Assembly: GCA_035771175.1 (NCBI GenBank)
Contig: CM069600.1
Coordinates: 10,687,729 to 10,751,728, forward strand
Length of the DNA: 64,000 nucleotides
Reading direction: 5' to 3'
Source: Paratinospora sagittata
Taxonomy: Eukaryota; Streptophyta; Magnoliopsida; Ranunculales; Menispermaceae
Positions 34,701 to 44,915 of the stretch are shown here, piece by piece (positions within the stretch are counted from its first letter, which is position 1; every line of letters starts with the position of its first letter). A model generated the notes under the pieces. That model did not search any database, was not told where the DNA came from, and saw only the letters and a list, made by a program, of their open reading frames with translations. Position numbers and translations under genes: made by a program.

Positions 34701-36673
34701 AAGTTGGTGCCACTAAAACAAAGTGTACAAAACATTCAAGATGGAAAAGAAAAATAATACATGCCTCTTCTAGAATGTTTTCGAAAACCTCGCCAACCTT
34801 TGTCACTAGGTCTTGAGGAACCTGCTTCCCGTCTTTCTCAAAGAGTGCATAGCTGCAGAACATACAACAAAAATTAACATGATAGAAGCGTTAAAACCCA
34901 TTTCACAGTATAGAATTCAAATATGAAACCCTTGTATTGCTAATACAAAGGCTTGGACATTTACAAGGCGAGCCACCTCTGTTTTTGTCTCCATCTCTAA
35001 TCAGACAACGAAAAACCAAAACCATCCAATGAGTGGATATCCTCCTTAGAAAAGTAGATGATTATTGAAATATAGATGGTAATAATTTTTTGAATGGAAT
35101 AGGAGTTATGCCTGAAGATCATTTGTATATGAAGCCACCAAATGACTGGTCCAGTCTCTTGTAGTGTGCATACATGTGGAGAATGCTAAAACTGGACTAG
35201 ATCCAAAGAGTTGAGGTTCCAAGGTTAAAAAACCTACCTTTCCAAGTCATGGTCATACAACACGGAGTTATCACCACTGGTTCGATAAAGGGGTAATCCC
35301 AATCTTCCAATCAACGGTGCCAAGGGGTTCTCCTTGCACACACCATGCAACCTGAACCATAGCAGATAACACACAGATCCAATTTATAAACAATATATGG
35401 AACTCATATATCATGGCAACCATGGTTCATAAAAAGATTAAAAAATAAAAAGCATACCATGAAGCACCTAGATCGACGGGAAAGCCAAATGAGTAGTCAG
35501 TGTGTATTCGCCCACCGACCCTATCCCGTGATTCCAAAAGAATGACCTGAAAGTCATCAAATCAATCCATCCGAACAACAGATTTAGCATTCAACAAAAC
35601 TACTAGTGAACTTATGTAATAACATCTTAACTTAAAATAACTTTAAACCTGAAAGGAGGCATCATGTAGAGCACGGGCAGCTGAAATACCGGCAAATCCA
35701 GCACCGATGACAATTACTGAAGGTGAGGATTGTTTTCTTTCAACATTTGAATAGGCAGAAGCTACAAGAAGATGAACAATTAAATTAGGTGATCACAAAT
35801 GTCAATTGCAACAAAGTTAAATCTTAATATTACAAGTATATGTTACATTCAATTAATTCATCAATACATCAAGCACGTTTCGTTAAATATTCAAATATCA
35901 AAAGAAATAAAAGCTTTTATAAACAGTCTGTCAATTACAGCTATAAAAGAAGCAAAATTCTGGATGTAATAGAAAATCTCCTTATTTCTTAACCTATAAA
36001 TAATTATGCCGTCATGTGAAAACAACAGAGAGAAGTTGAAAGGGTATATATGCTGCATTGATCATTAAAATTTTTATTTATTAGAGAACAGCAATTATTT
36101 ATATATACCCATTAAGCAGATTGAATATATTTCCTTAATCTCCACACAGATGATGATGATGAAGGAATAAGGACTACAAGCAATTCACAGCTGATTGCAG
36201 CAACATAACAATAACTGAATAAATTAATTACTGATCAAATCCAATTAACATAACTTAAGAAAAAAAAAAGAAAAAGAAGAGTTAACTATGGATGATCAGG
36301 TACAAGATCAAGCTCTCAAATAATCATAACAAACAAGTAAAAAACCAAAAGGGTCTGTCAGCAAAGATGCAATTGATCCAAGAGTGACACTCTTAGAAAA
36401 ATCAATTAAAAAAAAAAACTCCAAATCAAGCTAGATCCCAATCATTACCACAAAATCAGAATTTTTTTTACATTAAACCAAAAAAAAAAGAAAAAAAAAA
36501 AGAAAAGAAAAAAGAAATCAGAAATTCATTAGATCATCATCAACCAACAACTTAAATACCCCAAAAATTAAACGTTTTTTAACAAAAGAAAAAATTATTA
36601 AAAAAAAAAAAAACAAACAAATAAACAAACCTCTTTTCAATTGACGATGATTACTCTGGTCTCTGGACTCCAT
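31750..36673 (-). CDS. Peroxisomal polyamine oxidase, PAO2/PAO3-like
   Basis: FAD amine oxidase that back-converts spermine and spermidine, producing H2O2. Ten exons on the minus strand: 36631-36673, 35649-35761, 35458-35546, 35238-35351, 34765-34852, 34492-34577, 34278-34380, 33390-33487, 32860-33289 and 31750-32061. Lengths sum to 1,476 nt, an open frame of 491 aa, close to the usual ~490 aa of this clade. The Rossmann FAD motif GAGFAG is at 34-39, followed by the GGRIHTDY block; the flavin-near Lys conserved in polyamine oxidases is about 309 (ENKVALHF); the C-terminal FAD motif FFAGEAT is at 429-435. The last residues SRL form a type 1 peroxisomal signal. Introns 5 and 7 have GC donors (GAG|GCATGT and AAG|GCAAGT); the others are GT-AG. 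Intron 9 holds a MITE. A broken paralogue lies head-to-head 609 bp away. This copy shows no lesion. Confidence 0.9.
32481..32715. mobile_element. MITE in PAO intron 9
   Basis: Inverted ends ACCCGTTTGGTA and the complement at 32705-32715 (GCCAAACGGGT), with TTA near both borders. It is 235 bp, with AAAACAGTT-type internal sequence shared with the MITE at 14891. Confidence 0.6.
34030..34170 (-). mobile_element. SINE-like fragment in PAO intron 7
   Basis: On the minus strand it contains GGGTTCAAGTCCTTCAC, a perfect pol III B-box match, followed by an A-rich end (T-run at 34040 on the plus strand). The A-box is unclear and the ends are not defined. Confidence 0.35.
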
Positions 36674-37282
36674 AACGATTAAGATCAAATCTAGGCTCCA
36701 AGGGTTGTTTTTGGAAATTAAACAAAGAGGGTGGTAACTGAGGTGAATAATGAAGAACAAAAATCAAAAGGCAGGTTATAAAATGGCCTGAATTCGAAGA
36801 AATCCCCAGATTAACCAACCAGCTCATGCGTATCTAACGTTTACACGATCTCTCAAAACCAAAAACCAACAACAAAAATCTCGTCTTTCCTCCAAAAAAT
36901 CAAAAGAAAAAACCTGAGATTTCTAGGGTTTTTTTTAACTGAAAAAATAAAATTAGGGTTTTTTTTATTTTTTTTCTTCAAGAAAGATCGAAATTGAGAA
37001 TCAGAAATGCAAGAGCTGAAGATGAAAATGTTTACTGCTTTTTCTTTTTATATGGTTCATAAATGTTTTTTTTTTTTTTTTTTTTTTGTGAATTTGTTGG
37101 CGATTCTGGATTGGCGGTGCAGGGTACAGTGTCTGCACATGATGATGGTTTGTGTAGACGTACACATGCAAATCACGTGCTCTTTTTTTTTTGTATAAAT
37201 TAAAATCTCTTTCATTCTCTTCTTTCCTTCATCTTCACTTTGGAATCATTTCTACATTTTACTTTTGATACTTTCAATCAAA
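36674..37282. promoter_or_regulatory. Divergent intergenic region between the two PAO copies
   Basis: This 609-bp region lies between the start codons of the intact PAO (minus) and its broken paralogue (plus), so it must hold the 5' UTR and promoter of the intact gene. It is rich in A- and T-tracts and has one CACGTG (about 37174-37179). No sharp core element stands out. Confidence 0.45.
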
Positions 37283-38031
37283 ATGAAGTCCAGAGAACAG
37301 AGTAAGAAAATCTCTACTGAAAAAAACTTTCTCTCTTTCTTTGTTTATTTTTTTGAAATTATTGAAGAATTTCAAGGTGATTTTGGTTTTTTAAGATGAA
37401 ATAGGGGAATTTTCCAAGTTGGTTTTTTCCTTAAAGGGGGGGGTCTAGATTAGATGTTATTAAGTCTCTGTGTTTGATTATCTGTTCTTGGTATTATCTT
37501 ATAATTACCATATAATATGAAAATTTAATTGTGTTATTATATATTTGATTAATTATACATACAATTTTTTCACATATATAACATAAGGTTTTTTTTTTTT
37601 TCCTTCCTTATGACTTGATGCATCAATGAATTTATTTAATATAATAATAGCTGTAATGTTAAGAAGATTTATCATATTTATTTATTTATTTATTTTTATA
37701 GCTTTTATCTATTCAATTGGTGGCGGAATTGCTGGTGTCTCAGCTGCTCGTGCTCGACATGTTGCCTCTTTTAAGGTATAAAAGTTTATTATTATTATTA
37801 TTGGGCATATACAAATTATAATTAAAGATAAGCATCAAGCATTGCTTCTTGAATTATTATTATTATTGCCTGATTTTGTTGTTTTTATTAATCTTAAATT
37901 CTAAACTCTAAATTATCTCATGTCATTTTGTTGGAATCACGAGGTAGGCTTGGCGGGCGAATCCACACTACTGACTACTCATTTGGCTTTCCTGTTGACA
38001 TGGGCGCATCATGGTATATATTGTTAAAAAG

Positions 38032-38233
38032 TATTGCATTTGATTTGTGATCCAAAAAACTTGAATACAACATAAAAAGTAAAAATTCAAAAAATAATAA
38101 ATTAAAAATAGTTTATTTTCTTTGTAAATTTCAGGAAATTGTTTTCAGACTTTAACTTACCAAATATATTTTTTGCGTTTTCATATTTTTGAATATAGAA
38201 AATTGTATCTGAATTATAAACCAAACGCATCCT
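38032..38233. mobile_element. MITE in intron 3 of the PAO pseudogene
   Basis: Left GCATTTGATTTGTGAT and right ATTATAAACCAAACGC are imperfect inverted repeats of the same 'GTTTGGT' type as the other MITEs. A related piece (GTATAGAAAATTGTATCTGAAT) recurs at about 40952-40985 in intron 9 of the pseudogene, split here as GTATAGAAAATTG and TATCTGAAT. Confidence 0.45.
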
Positions 38234-38594
38234 TATCATAAGTTATTATAAAATAAAAAAAAAGTTTACTTTTTTAATAATCAAATTAAATTGGATCTTA
38301 TATTATGTGTTCTGTTATATGCTTTAAGGTTGCATGGTATGAGCAATGAGAATCCCTTGGCACCATTGATAAGAAGATTAGGTCTACCTCTATACCGAAC
38401 CAGTGATGATGACTCTGTCTTGTTCGACCACGATTTACAAAGGTAATTAAATCTCCTGATCATATAATCTCAAACTAATTTTTGTTTTTTTTTCATTAAC
38501 TCTTTGCAACTTATAATTAATTTTCACTGTGCATGATTTGTGTAGCTTTGCACTCTTTGAGAAGAATGGGAAACGAGTTCCTCGAGAACTAGTG

Positions 38595-39625
38595 TCACAC
38601 CTGGGTTGCACAAGCACCCCATATTCAGTGTGATGAGTACCCCACAGAACATACTCCAGCCATTATGGAATCATAATATTGTCCATCCCGTCACACGCCC
38701 ACGGTGGTATGGGAACGCACCCCCAGGATCATTTGTTCACGCAATTCATCATGACTAGTACAGGGCCTCCCCCGGATTCAAACCTCATACCTCATATAGG
38801 TTGATTTCGCAATTCGTGTAGCCACTGAACAATTTACATAAGGCCTTTTTGTCACACCTGGGTTGCGCAAGCGCCCCATACCCAGTGTGATGAGTACCCC
38901 CGTAGGGCATACTCCAGCCATTATAGAACCATAATATTGTCCATCCCGTCACACACTAAGTGGCTACTCGGATTGCGAAATCAACCTATATGAGGTTTGA
39001 GGTTCGAATTCGGGGGAGGCCCTGCACTATTCATGATGAATAGTGTGGACAAATGATCCTAGGGGTGCGTCCCCATACCACCGTGGGTGTGTGACGGGAT
39101 GGACAATATTATGGTTCCATAATGGCTGGAATATGCCCTGCGGGGTACTCATCACACTGGGTATGGGGCGCTTGCGCAACCCAGGTGTGACAAAAAGGCC
39201 TTATGTAAATGGTTCAGTGGCTACTCGGATTACGAAATCAACCTATATGAGGCCTGAGGTTCGAATTCGAGGGAGGCCCTGCACTATTCATGATAAATAG
39301 CATGGACAAATGATCCCGGGGGTGCGTCCCCATACCACCGTGGGTGTGTGACGGGATGGACAATATTATGGCTTCATAATGGCTGGAGTATGCCCTGCGG
39401 GGTACTCATCACATTGGGTATGGGGCGCTTGCGCAACCCAGGTGTGACACTAGTTCTTGAGGAACTCGTTTCTCATTCTTCTCAAATAGTGTGGACAAAT
39501 GATCTGGGTATGGGGCGCTTGCACAACCCAGATGGGACAATATTATGTGGTGCTATGGCTGGAGTATGCCTTGCAGGGGTACTCATCACCCTGGGTAGGG
39601 GGCGCTTGCACAACTCAGGTGTGAC
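38595..39625. mobile_element. Inverted SINE-array insertion in PAO pseudogene exon 5
   Basis: A 1,031-bp insertion flanked by AACTAGTG (38587-38594 and 39626-39633). It starts TCACACCTGGGTTG and ends CAACTCAGGTGTGAC, so its ends are inverted. It is built of repeated units of about 230-260 bp: two minus-strand (38595 to about 38955, the second partial) then two plus-strand (about 38955-39188 and 39210-39447) and a rearranged partial one to 39625. Each full plus-strand unit has an A-box-like TGGCTACTCGG (38961, 39218) and a B-box-like GGTTCGAATTC about 40 bp on, so it is tRNA-derived and SINE-like. Between units, 39448-39486 is the reverse complement of host exon bases 38556-38594 with two mismatches. 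Confidence 0.8.
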
Positions 39626-41304
39626 AACTAGTGAGAAAGGTTGGTGACGTCTTCCAAAGCATTTTGAGAGAGGTATATATATATATATAGACTTGCTTCA
39701 TTCATGCCTTGGCTATTTCGTGCATTTGATCAAACTAGAGATTTAGCTATATGTATCCAAACTTAATTATTATAATTCATGGGAGTTCTTTTGCGATTAT
39801 GCTTATGCTTCTTGTTCTCTTCATGAATTGAGTCTTTTATTTTTTATTTTATTTTTATTGAATGAATTGTTTTGATGATTCCAAACGGATAAAGTTTGAG
39901 AGAAATGTAGCAAAGACATGTCTATGTGGGAAGCCTTCACAATTGTTTTAGAAAGGCGGCCCGATTTAAGGTTCTATCAATATTATTCCTTTTTCATTTT
40001 CGTCTTCGTCTTTTTTGATATTTATCGCGCTTAGCTTAGCATATAAAATGTAAATTTGATTAATTATAGGCTAGAAGGGTTTGCTCGCAGAGTACTGCAA
40101 TGGTACTTGTGCCGAATGGAAGATTGGTTTGCTACTGATACTGATACCATCTCACTCAATCACTAGGATCAGGCAAGTTTCTTACTATAAGAAACAATAG
40201 TGAATAAGAAATTAAATTTGTAACGGCCAAATGTTTTAATTGTAAAACAGTCTAACTAAAACAATTTAATTTGAATTTGAATTCAAAACATATGTAACAT
40301 TTGTAAGTTTTTTTTTTTTTTCTAAGAAGAACTGCTCTCGGGTGGTCATGGTCTTATGATTCAGGGTTATCTTCCAGTTTTGAACAATCTCGCCAAAGGA
40401 CTCGACATCCGCCTCAATCACAAGGTTAACAAAATTACTAGAAATTACAATTGTGTGAAAGTTAGTGTTGAAAATGGAACAACATTTGCAGCTAATGCAG
40501 TTATAGTCACAGTACCACTTGGTGTTCTTAAAGCTAAACATATAAGCTTTGAGCCAAAATTGCCAAAATGGAAAGAAAAAGCCACAGAAGACCTTGGAAT
40601 TGGTATTGAGAACAAGATAGCTTTGCATTTTAACAAGGCTTTCTGGCCAAATATAGAGATTTTGGGAATTGTTGCTTCTACTACACATGAATGTAGTTAC
40701 TTCTTAAACCTTCACAAAGCAACAGGCCACCCTGTTCTTGTTTATATTCCGGCGGGGCGGCCAGCTGTTGAGATCGAGAAAATGTCCGATGAAGACTTCG
40801 CTAATGTCTCTTTCCTCCAGCTAAAAACAATCCTTCCCGAGGCTTTCAAACTGGTGAGTAGTTGTGTTTGATTTATAATTCAAAACTTTTAAGAAAAACC
40901 AATCAAACACATGTTTGTTTTTGTTATAGTATGTTTTTTCCTTTTTCGGGTATAGAAAATTGTATCTGAATCGTATACCAAATATGCATACATATATATA
41001 CACATGTAGTATATCTAGTTTCTAGATGGGGATCAGTAGTTACAATGCCGTAGGTAAGAACAATGATCTGTATGAGAAGCTAAGGAGTCCTGTAGGCAAT
41101 GTCTTCTTTGCTGGTGAAGCAACATGTTCAAGCTATCAAGGGACCGTTCATGGTGCCTACGCAACGGGGTTGATCGCCGCAGAGGAATGTAGAAGACGGG
41201 TCCTTGAAATCCATGGTGAATCGAACTCGACTCACCAATTTATGGATGATGATGATCACGAGATGCCTTCGATGTCGCTTCCTCTTCTCATCACACGTAT
41301 TTAA

Positions 41305-42300
41305 ATTGAAAAAAAAAAATGTTATACAATAAGTATAATTATAAGTATAATTGTATCGTTATATGGTCATCAGATATATATGTATTTTTTTTAATTTGAT
41401 ATATATGTATTACATATCTTGATGTATGTAATACATAATTTAAGGATCATATAAAGATGTAGTTGTGCATATAGTTGTAATTTTTTTTTTTTTTATAGTT
41501 AGAATAATATTTCAATTTATAGTAAACTCTTTTATTATTAGAATCTATGTTAATTTACATAGATGGCTTTTATATATGTGACATATGATGCTTAGATGCA
41601 ATGAATAATTTTTAAAATAAATCATAATCAACATAAGTTAATTGTTAACTCATAAAATAAAGTATGTAATTTGATCTACCAACTTATTATTTTAGCTCAT
41701 ATGTACTCACATTATTATTGAGTTTCATTTACATAGGAAATGGTAATTTAATTTTTTAACAAGGGCTTATTCTAAATATTAACAGCTATATTTAAAATGG
41801 GTGAGGACAAAATTTTTTTAATATTTTGGGCCGAGTACGGACATAAATTTTATGTTCATTTTAAAAATCGGTTGAGTCCGGACGACAGAGGCTTAAGAAA
41901 GGCTTAAGAAAGGGGTATCCGATTTCTACTTAATTATATTCATATTATAATAAATCAAATTTAACAATTACGATAACAAAAAATAATCGAAGAAATATGT
42001 AAAAACGAACAAAATCGGACTACTCAGTTTTTTAAACATACAGTTACAAACGAATAATTACTATAGGGTATGGATATGCTATATGTCTGTTAGTATAAGA
42101 CATTATTCATATTCATATGTGTCCATACCCGATTTTTGTCACCCCTAATATAACTTTTCTACTATGTTTTTTCAATTTATAATTTTTTTTTACCCATCTC
42201 CACCTTCTTTTGAAAAAAAAATTACATTTCTGTTAAAAAGAAATTATTAATTGTAAAATTACTAGACTGGAGCGCTCGTCTGCAGTACCATCTCTGCACT
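41305..42300. other. AT-rich region after the PAO pseudogene
   Basis: No gene recognised. Around 41820-42150 there is repeat-like text (GGGCCGAGTACGGACA, later GGGTATCCG and CCATACCCGATTTTTG) of the kind found in dispersed plant repeats. Confidence 0.4.
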
Positions 42301-42327
42301 GTCCTTTATGGACCCACTCATGCAAGC

Positions 42328-42734
42328 CACGTGCTCACCGGTGTAACTTCAACTTCATTGTATTTTTTAAATTATTCTGTGGTTAGGAATGCAACACGTG
42401 TCATTTAATAAAAATATTACCACAGTATTCTATTGCTTCTTTTTTACGTTGTGATGTATACTTGGACTCAACTTGAAAATTTAGGTCCATAATGGGGACA
42501 CTTTTGTCATTAAAAATTAAAATAAATAAATAAATAAATAAAAAAGTTTTAAAAAGCTTGTGATTTTATAATTTATTTATCCAACTATTATATATATAGT
42601 TGATCGTGAGTGACGTAACTGTACAACTTTTAAAAACAATAAGTGACATCCACGTGTCCTCGTATTCCCCATATTCTACTTTTTTCTTAAAAAAACAGAA
42701 ATGATAATATAAAAAAGTTACTTTATTCCACGTG
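42328..42734. promoter_or_regulatory. Cluster of four CACGTG (G-box/ABRE) motifs
   Basis: CACGTG occurs at 42328, 42395, 42651 (CCACGTGTCC, ABRE-like) and 42729 (CCACGTGT). This is far denser than expected in AT-rich DNA. bZIP and bHLH factors bind this hexamer. No recognisable gene follows on either strand, so it may be a promoter relic or a coincidence. Confidence 0.3.
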
Positions 42735-42829
42735 TATCTAAATTATAAAATTAATAATCAATCATTCATATTTTTTTCCTTTCTTTTAGAAGAAGATATA
42801 AACATACAATATTTACTATTTATAGGAAC

Positions 42830-43120
42830 TAAGCTCAGTTTTTAAACCTTCTAATTCCTACACTAACATGATGGATTACAATGATCACCCAAAATCCATG
42901 ATCACCCAATGACATGAACCAGCCTAAGTTGAGTTTAAAAATTTATTTTTTTCCGTCCAGCTCGTAACCTACACACTGACATAGCTTTTACGAACCTTAT
43001 ACAGACACCCGCCATGACACGTAATTTAAAAAACTACTACTCTTTCGCGACTCAAACTCATAACTCATACAATGTCCATAGAGTTGACAACTAACTGCGC
43101 CAACACCTCATTGACATCAA
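42830..43120 (-). mobile_element. SINE-like repeat, minus strand (family shared with 61315)
   Basis: On the minus strand it holds TGGCGCAGTTAGTTG (A-box-like) and GAGTTTGAGTCGCGA (B-box-like), then the block TTTTTTAAATTACGTGTCA. The last block and the order of segments recur at 61315-61500. Confidence 0.45.
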
Positions 43121-43435
43121 TAATCAGTAATTAATAATGGGTGTTTTTCCAAAATTACACCCTAAAATATTTATAACTAAATATAATTTTAAAACTGATA
43201 CTAATTAAGATTCTTTAACAATCAAACTCTATCAAAAATTCTAATTAAATACAACTTTAAAATAAATAAATAAAATAAATAAAAATCCTAATAAAATTGA
43301 AAACTTATGTATATTCTGCATCATTGGACATGGGGCATCTAAACACTTATTGAGGGGATGTTACTCTTTATCTTATTAGGGCTTACCCTTAGAATTAATT
43401 GGTGCTTATAAACTAGCCTGGATACCCCAAGTTAC

Positions 43436-43644
43436 ATCAACATGGAGTTAGTGCATTTAGTAAAGAGGTAACTTTTGAACTCAAAGGTTTTAGGTTCAAC
43501 TCTTGTCACTGCCTCACTTTAAGGGGTGAGAAAGATTAATGGATAAAAAACGGATCTGATATCTCTTCGAAAATGCGGTTTAGTGATAGAGTTAGTTATA
43601 CAACTAATTACTAACATTATTTATTCTAAAAAAAAAAAAAAAAA
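43436..43644 (+). mobile_element. SINE with poly(A) tail and 10-bp target duplication
   Basis: A 209-bp insertion starting ATCAACATGGAGTTAGTGC and ending in 17 A's. It has the pol III B-box match TTAGGTTCAACTC (about 43492) and an A-box-like TTAGTGCATTTAG upstream. CCCAAGTTAC lies on both sides (43426-43435 and 43645-43654). This is a textbook tRNA-derived SINE insertion and looks fairly recent, as the duplication is perfect. Confidence 0.85.
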
Positions 43645-44159
43645 CCCAAGTTACCAAAATAAGGAGAGGAATGTCAAAATTGTCTAAAAGCTGGATATAA
43701 AGCAAAGCATACGAGATGGTGCAACAAGATAAAAGTTGACAGAGTTGTGCCTTTTTTTAATCTTTGCTTGATGATTTCTCAATTAGTTTTTGTCAATATT
43801 CACATCAAAATAGTTCTATCTTTAGGCATCCATGTATTTCACTTTTTTTTTTTGTTTGATGAAAAAACAATTATTAATGTTGGTTTCTTAAATTTGAAGA
43901 AATTTATTTATTGTTTTAAAAGGTGTCTGGTAGGTAAAAAAAAATAGATATATCTCTAGTAGCAGAATAAGAGCTTTCTTAGCATTTTTGAAAATACTTG
44001 TACAAATTAAGAATTTAGTTTCTGACTAAAAAAGAAAAAAAAAAGTTGAAATTGGAAAAGTAATATGATATTCTCATAAGTTGCTTAGGCTCATTCTAAA
44101 GCACCCAACCTATCCCAATAGCATGGGATTTAGGATCACGAGTTGCATCTATGCATAAA

Positions 44160-44527
44160 ATTCAAGAGGAATGCCTGGGATTCCTGGAGGATTGCTCCCG
44201 TACTACGTTGTCTAAACTCAAAACATTGTCTATTAGTTGCTTAAATAGCTTGATTTGGTAGAAAGATTTCATTTTTAAAGAGGGCAACATTTCTCGCCTT
44301 CTAGATTCTCCACAAGCCAAATGCCCTTGGATTACATCATTCTCATAACCCATGCGAATAATTCAATGGTAGAATAAAAACCGAATGGGCAGCCAAACCA
44401 GAAGGCCTTGACAAATTCGCAATGAAAGAAAAGATGAACACTAGTTTTTGGGTGATTATTGCACAACGGACAAGCCTTTATGGTATACATATTTCTGATG
44501 ATCCAATGGCCCCCATGATGACATTCA
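44160..44527 (-). pseudogene. L1 LINE 3' part (zf-RVT domain)
   Basis: On the minus strand a frame gives ACPLCNNHPKTSVHLFFHC with a Cys-x2-Cys-xn-His-x4-Cys pattern (44400-44490), the zinc-binding domain after plant L1 reverse transcriptases, then more ORF2 C-terminal sequence to 44162. It is separated from the RT part by a Copia LTR fragment at 44528. No A-tail is seen on the left, so the 3' end seems lost. Confidence 0.65.
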
Positions 44528-44915
44528 GTTTTGATGATTACAAACAATATGAGTCATATGCTCTAGCAATCTACTCGAGTGTTTCAGCTTAAAAGACCAC
44601 CACAATTCAAGTACATGATTTCAAGCTTGAAGACTCTCAAGATCAAGACAATTTAATGTAATTTTATTTTTATTTTGTCTAGATGATCTTAGGTTGTAGG
44701 ACCTACTTTAAAGTTGCTCAGATAAGGTCAATTTCCTAAGTTTTCAAAATGAGCATAATCCTTAAATGTTTTCGAATATGATTTTAATCATGTTTTGATG
44801 TTCATTAAAAAGGGTTTAGGTGTTTTCAAATCTCAAATTTGATATTCAAAGTCTTCGATTCGATTTGAACGAGTTTGTGCAAAGATTTTGTAAAGGAAAA
44901 TTATGTTTGAGTGTC
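44528..44915 (+). mobile_element. Copia (SIRE-like) LTR fragment
   Basis: Starts with the same TTTTGATGATTACAAAC signature as the LTR at 2318, and continues with Phe/Lys-poor AT-rich LTR-like text. It interrupts the minus-strand L1. Only about 390 bp remain. Confidence 0.5.

Larger units (their letters stand above)
37283..41304 (+). pseudogene. Broken polyamine oxidase paralogue
   Basis: Exons align with the intact PAO: about 37283-37303 (MKSREQS), 37701-37775 (GGGIAG), 37922-38013, 38329-38442, 38546-38594 plus 39634-39672, 39885-39970, 40070-40172, 40326-40853 (exons 8 and 9 joined) and about 41006-41304. Exons 4, 5 (after removing the insertion), 6 and 7 have exactly the lengths of the intact gene (114, 88, 86, 103 nt). 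Lesions seen: acceptor AG lost before exon 3 (AT at 37920-37921), exon 6 (AA at 39883-39884) and exon 8 (AA at 40324-40325); exon 2 lacks its first part; TAG at 40164-40166 where the intact gene has TGG; a 1,031-bp insertion in exon 5; a roughly 22-nt deletion and frameshift at the start of exon 10. The C-terminus reads TRI, not SRL. It shares the GC donor of intron 7 (CAG|GCAAGT at 40173). Confidence 0.9.

Noticed and set aside
38595..39625. hAT transposon, because of the 8-bp duplication and inverted ends
   Set aside because: The inside consists of tRNA-like SINE units with A and B boxes in both orientations and no transposase. The inverted ends follow from opposite unit orientation. A hAT origin is not excluded but is less supported.
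39043..39647. ORFs with repeated GVLITLGMGRLRNPG-like text
   Set aside because: They are translations of SINE-like units in the insertion at 38595-39625, not protein genes.
43747..43947. 66-aa hydrophobic ORF
   Set aside because: Short, low-complexity, with no homology recognised and no supporting context.
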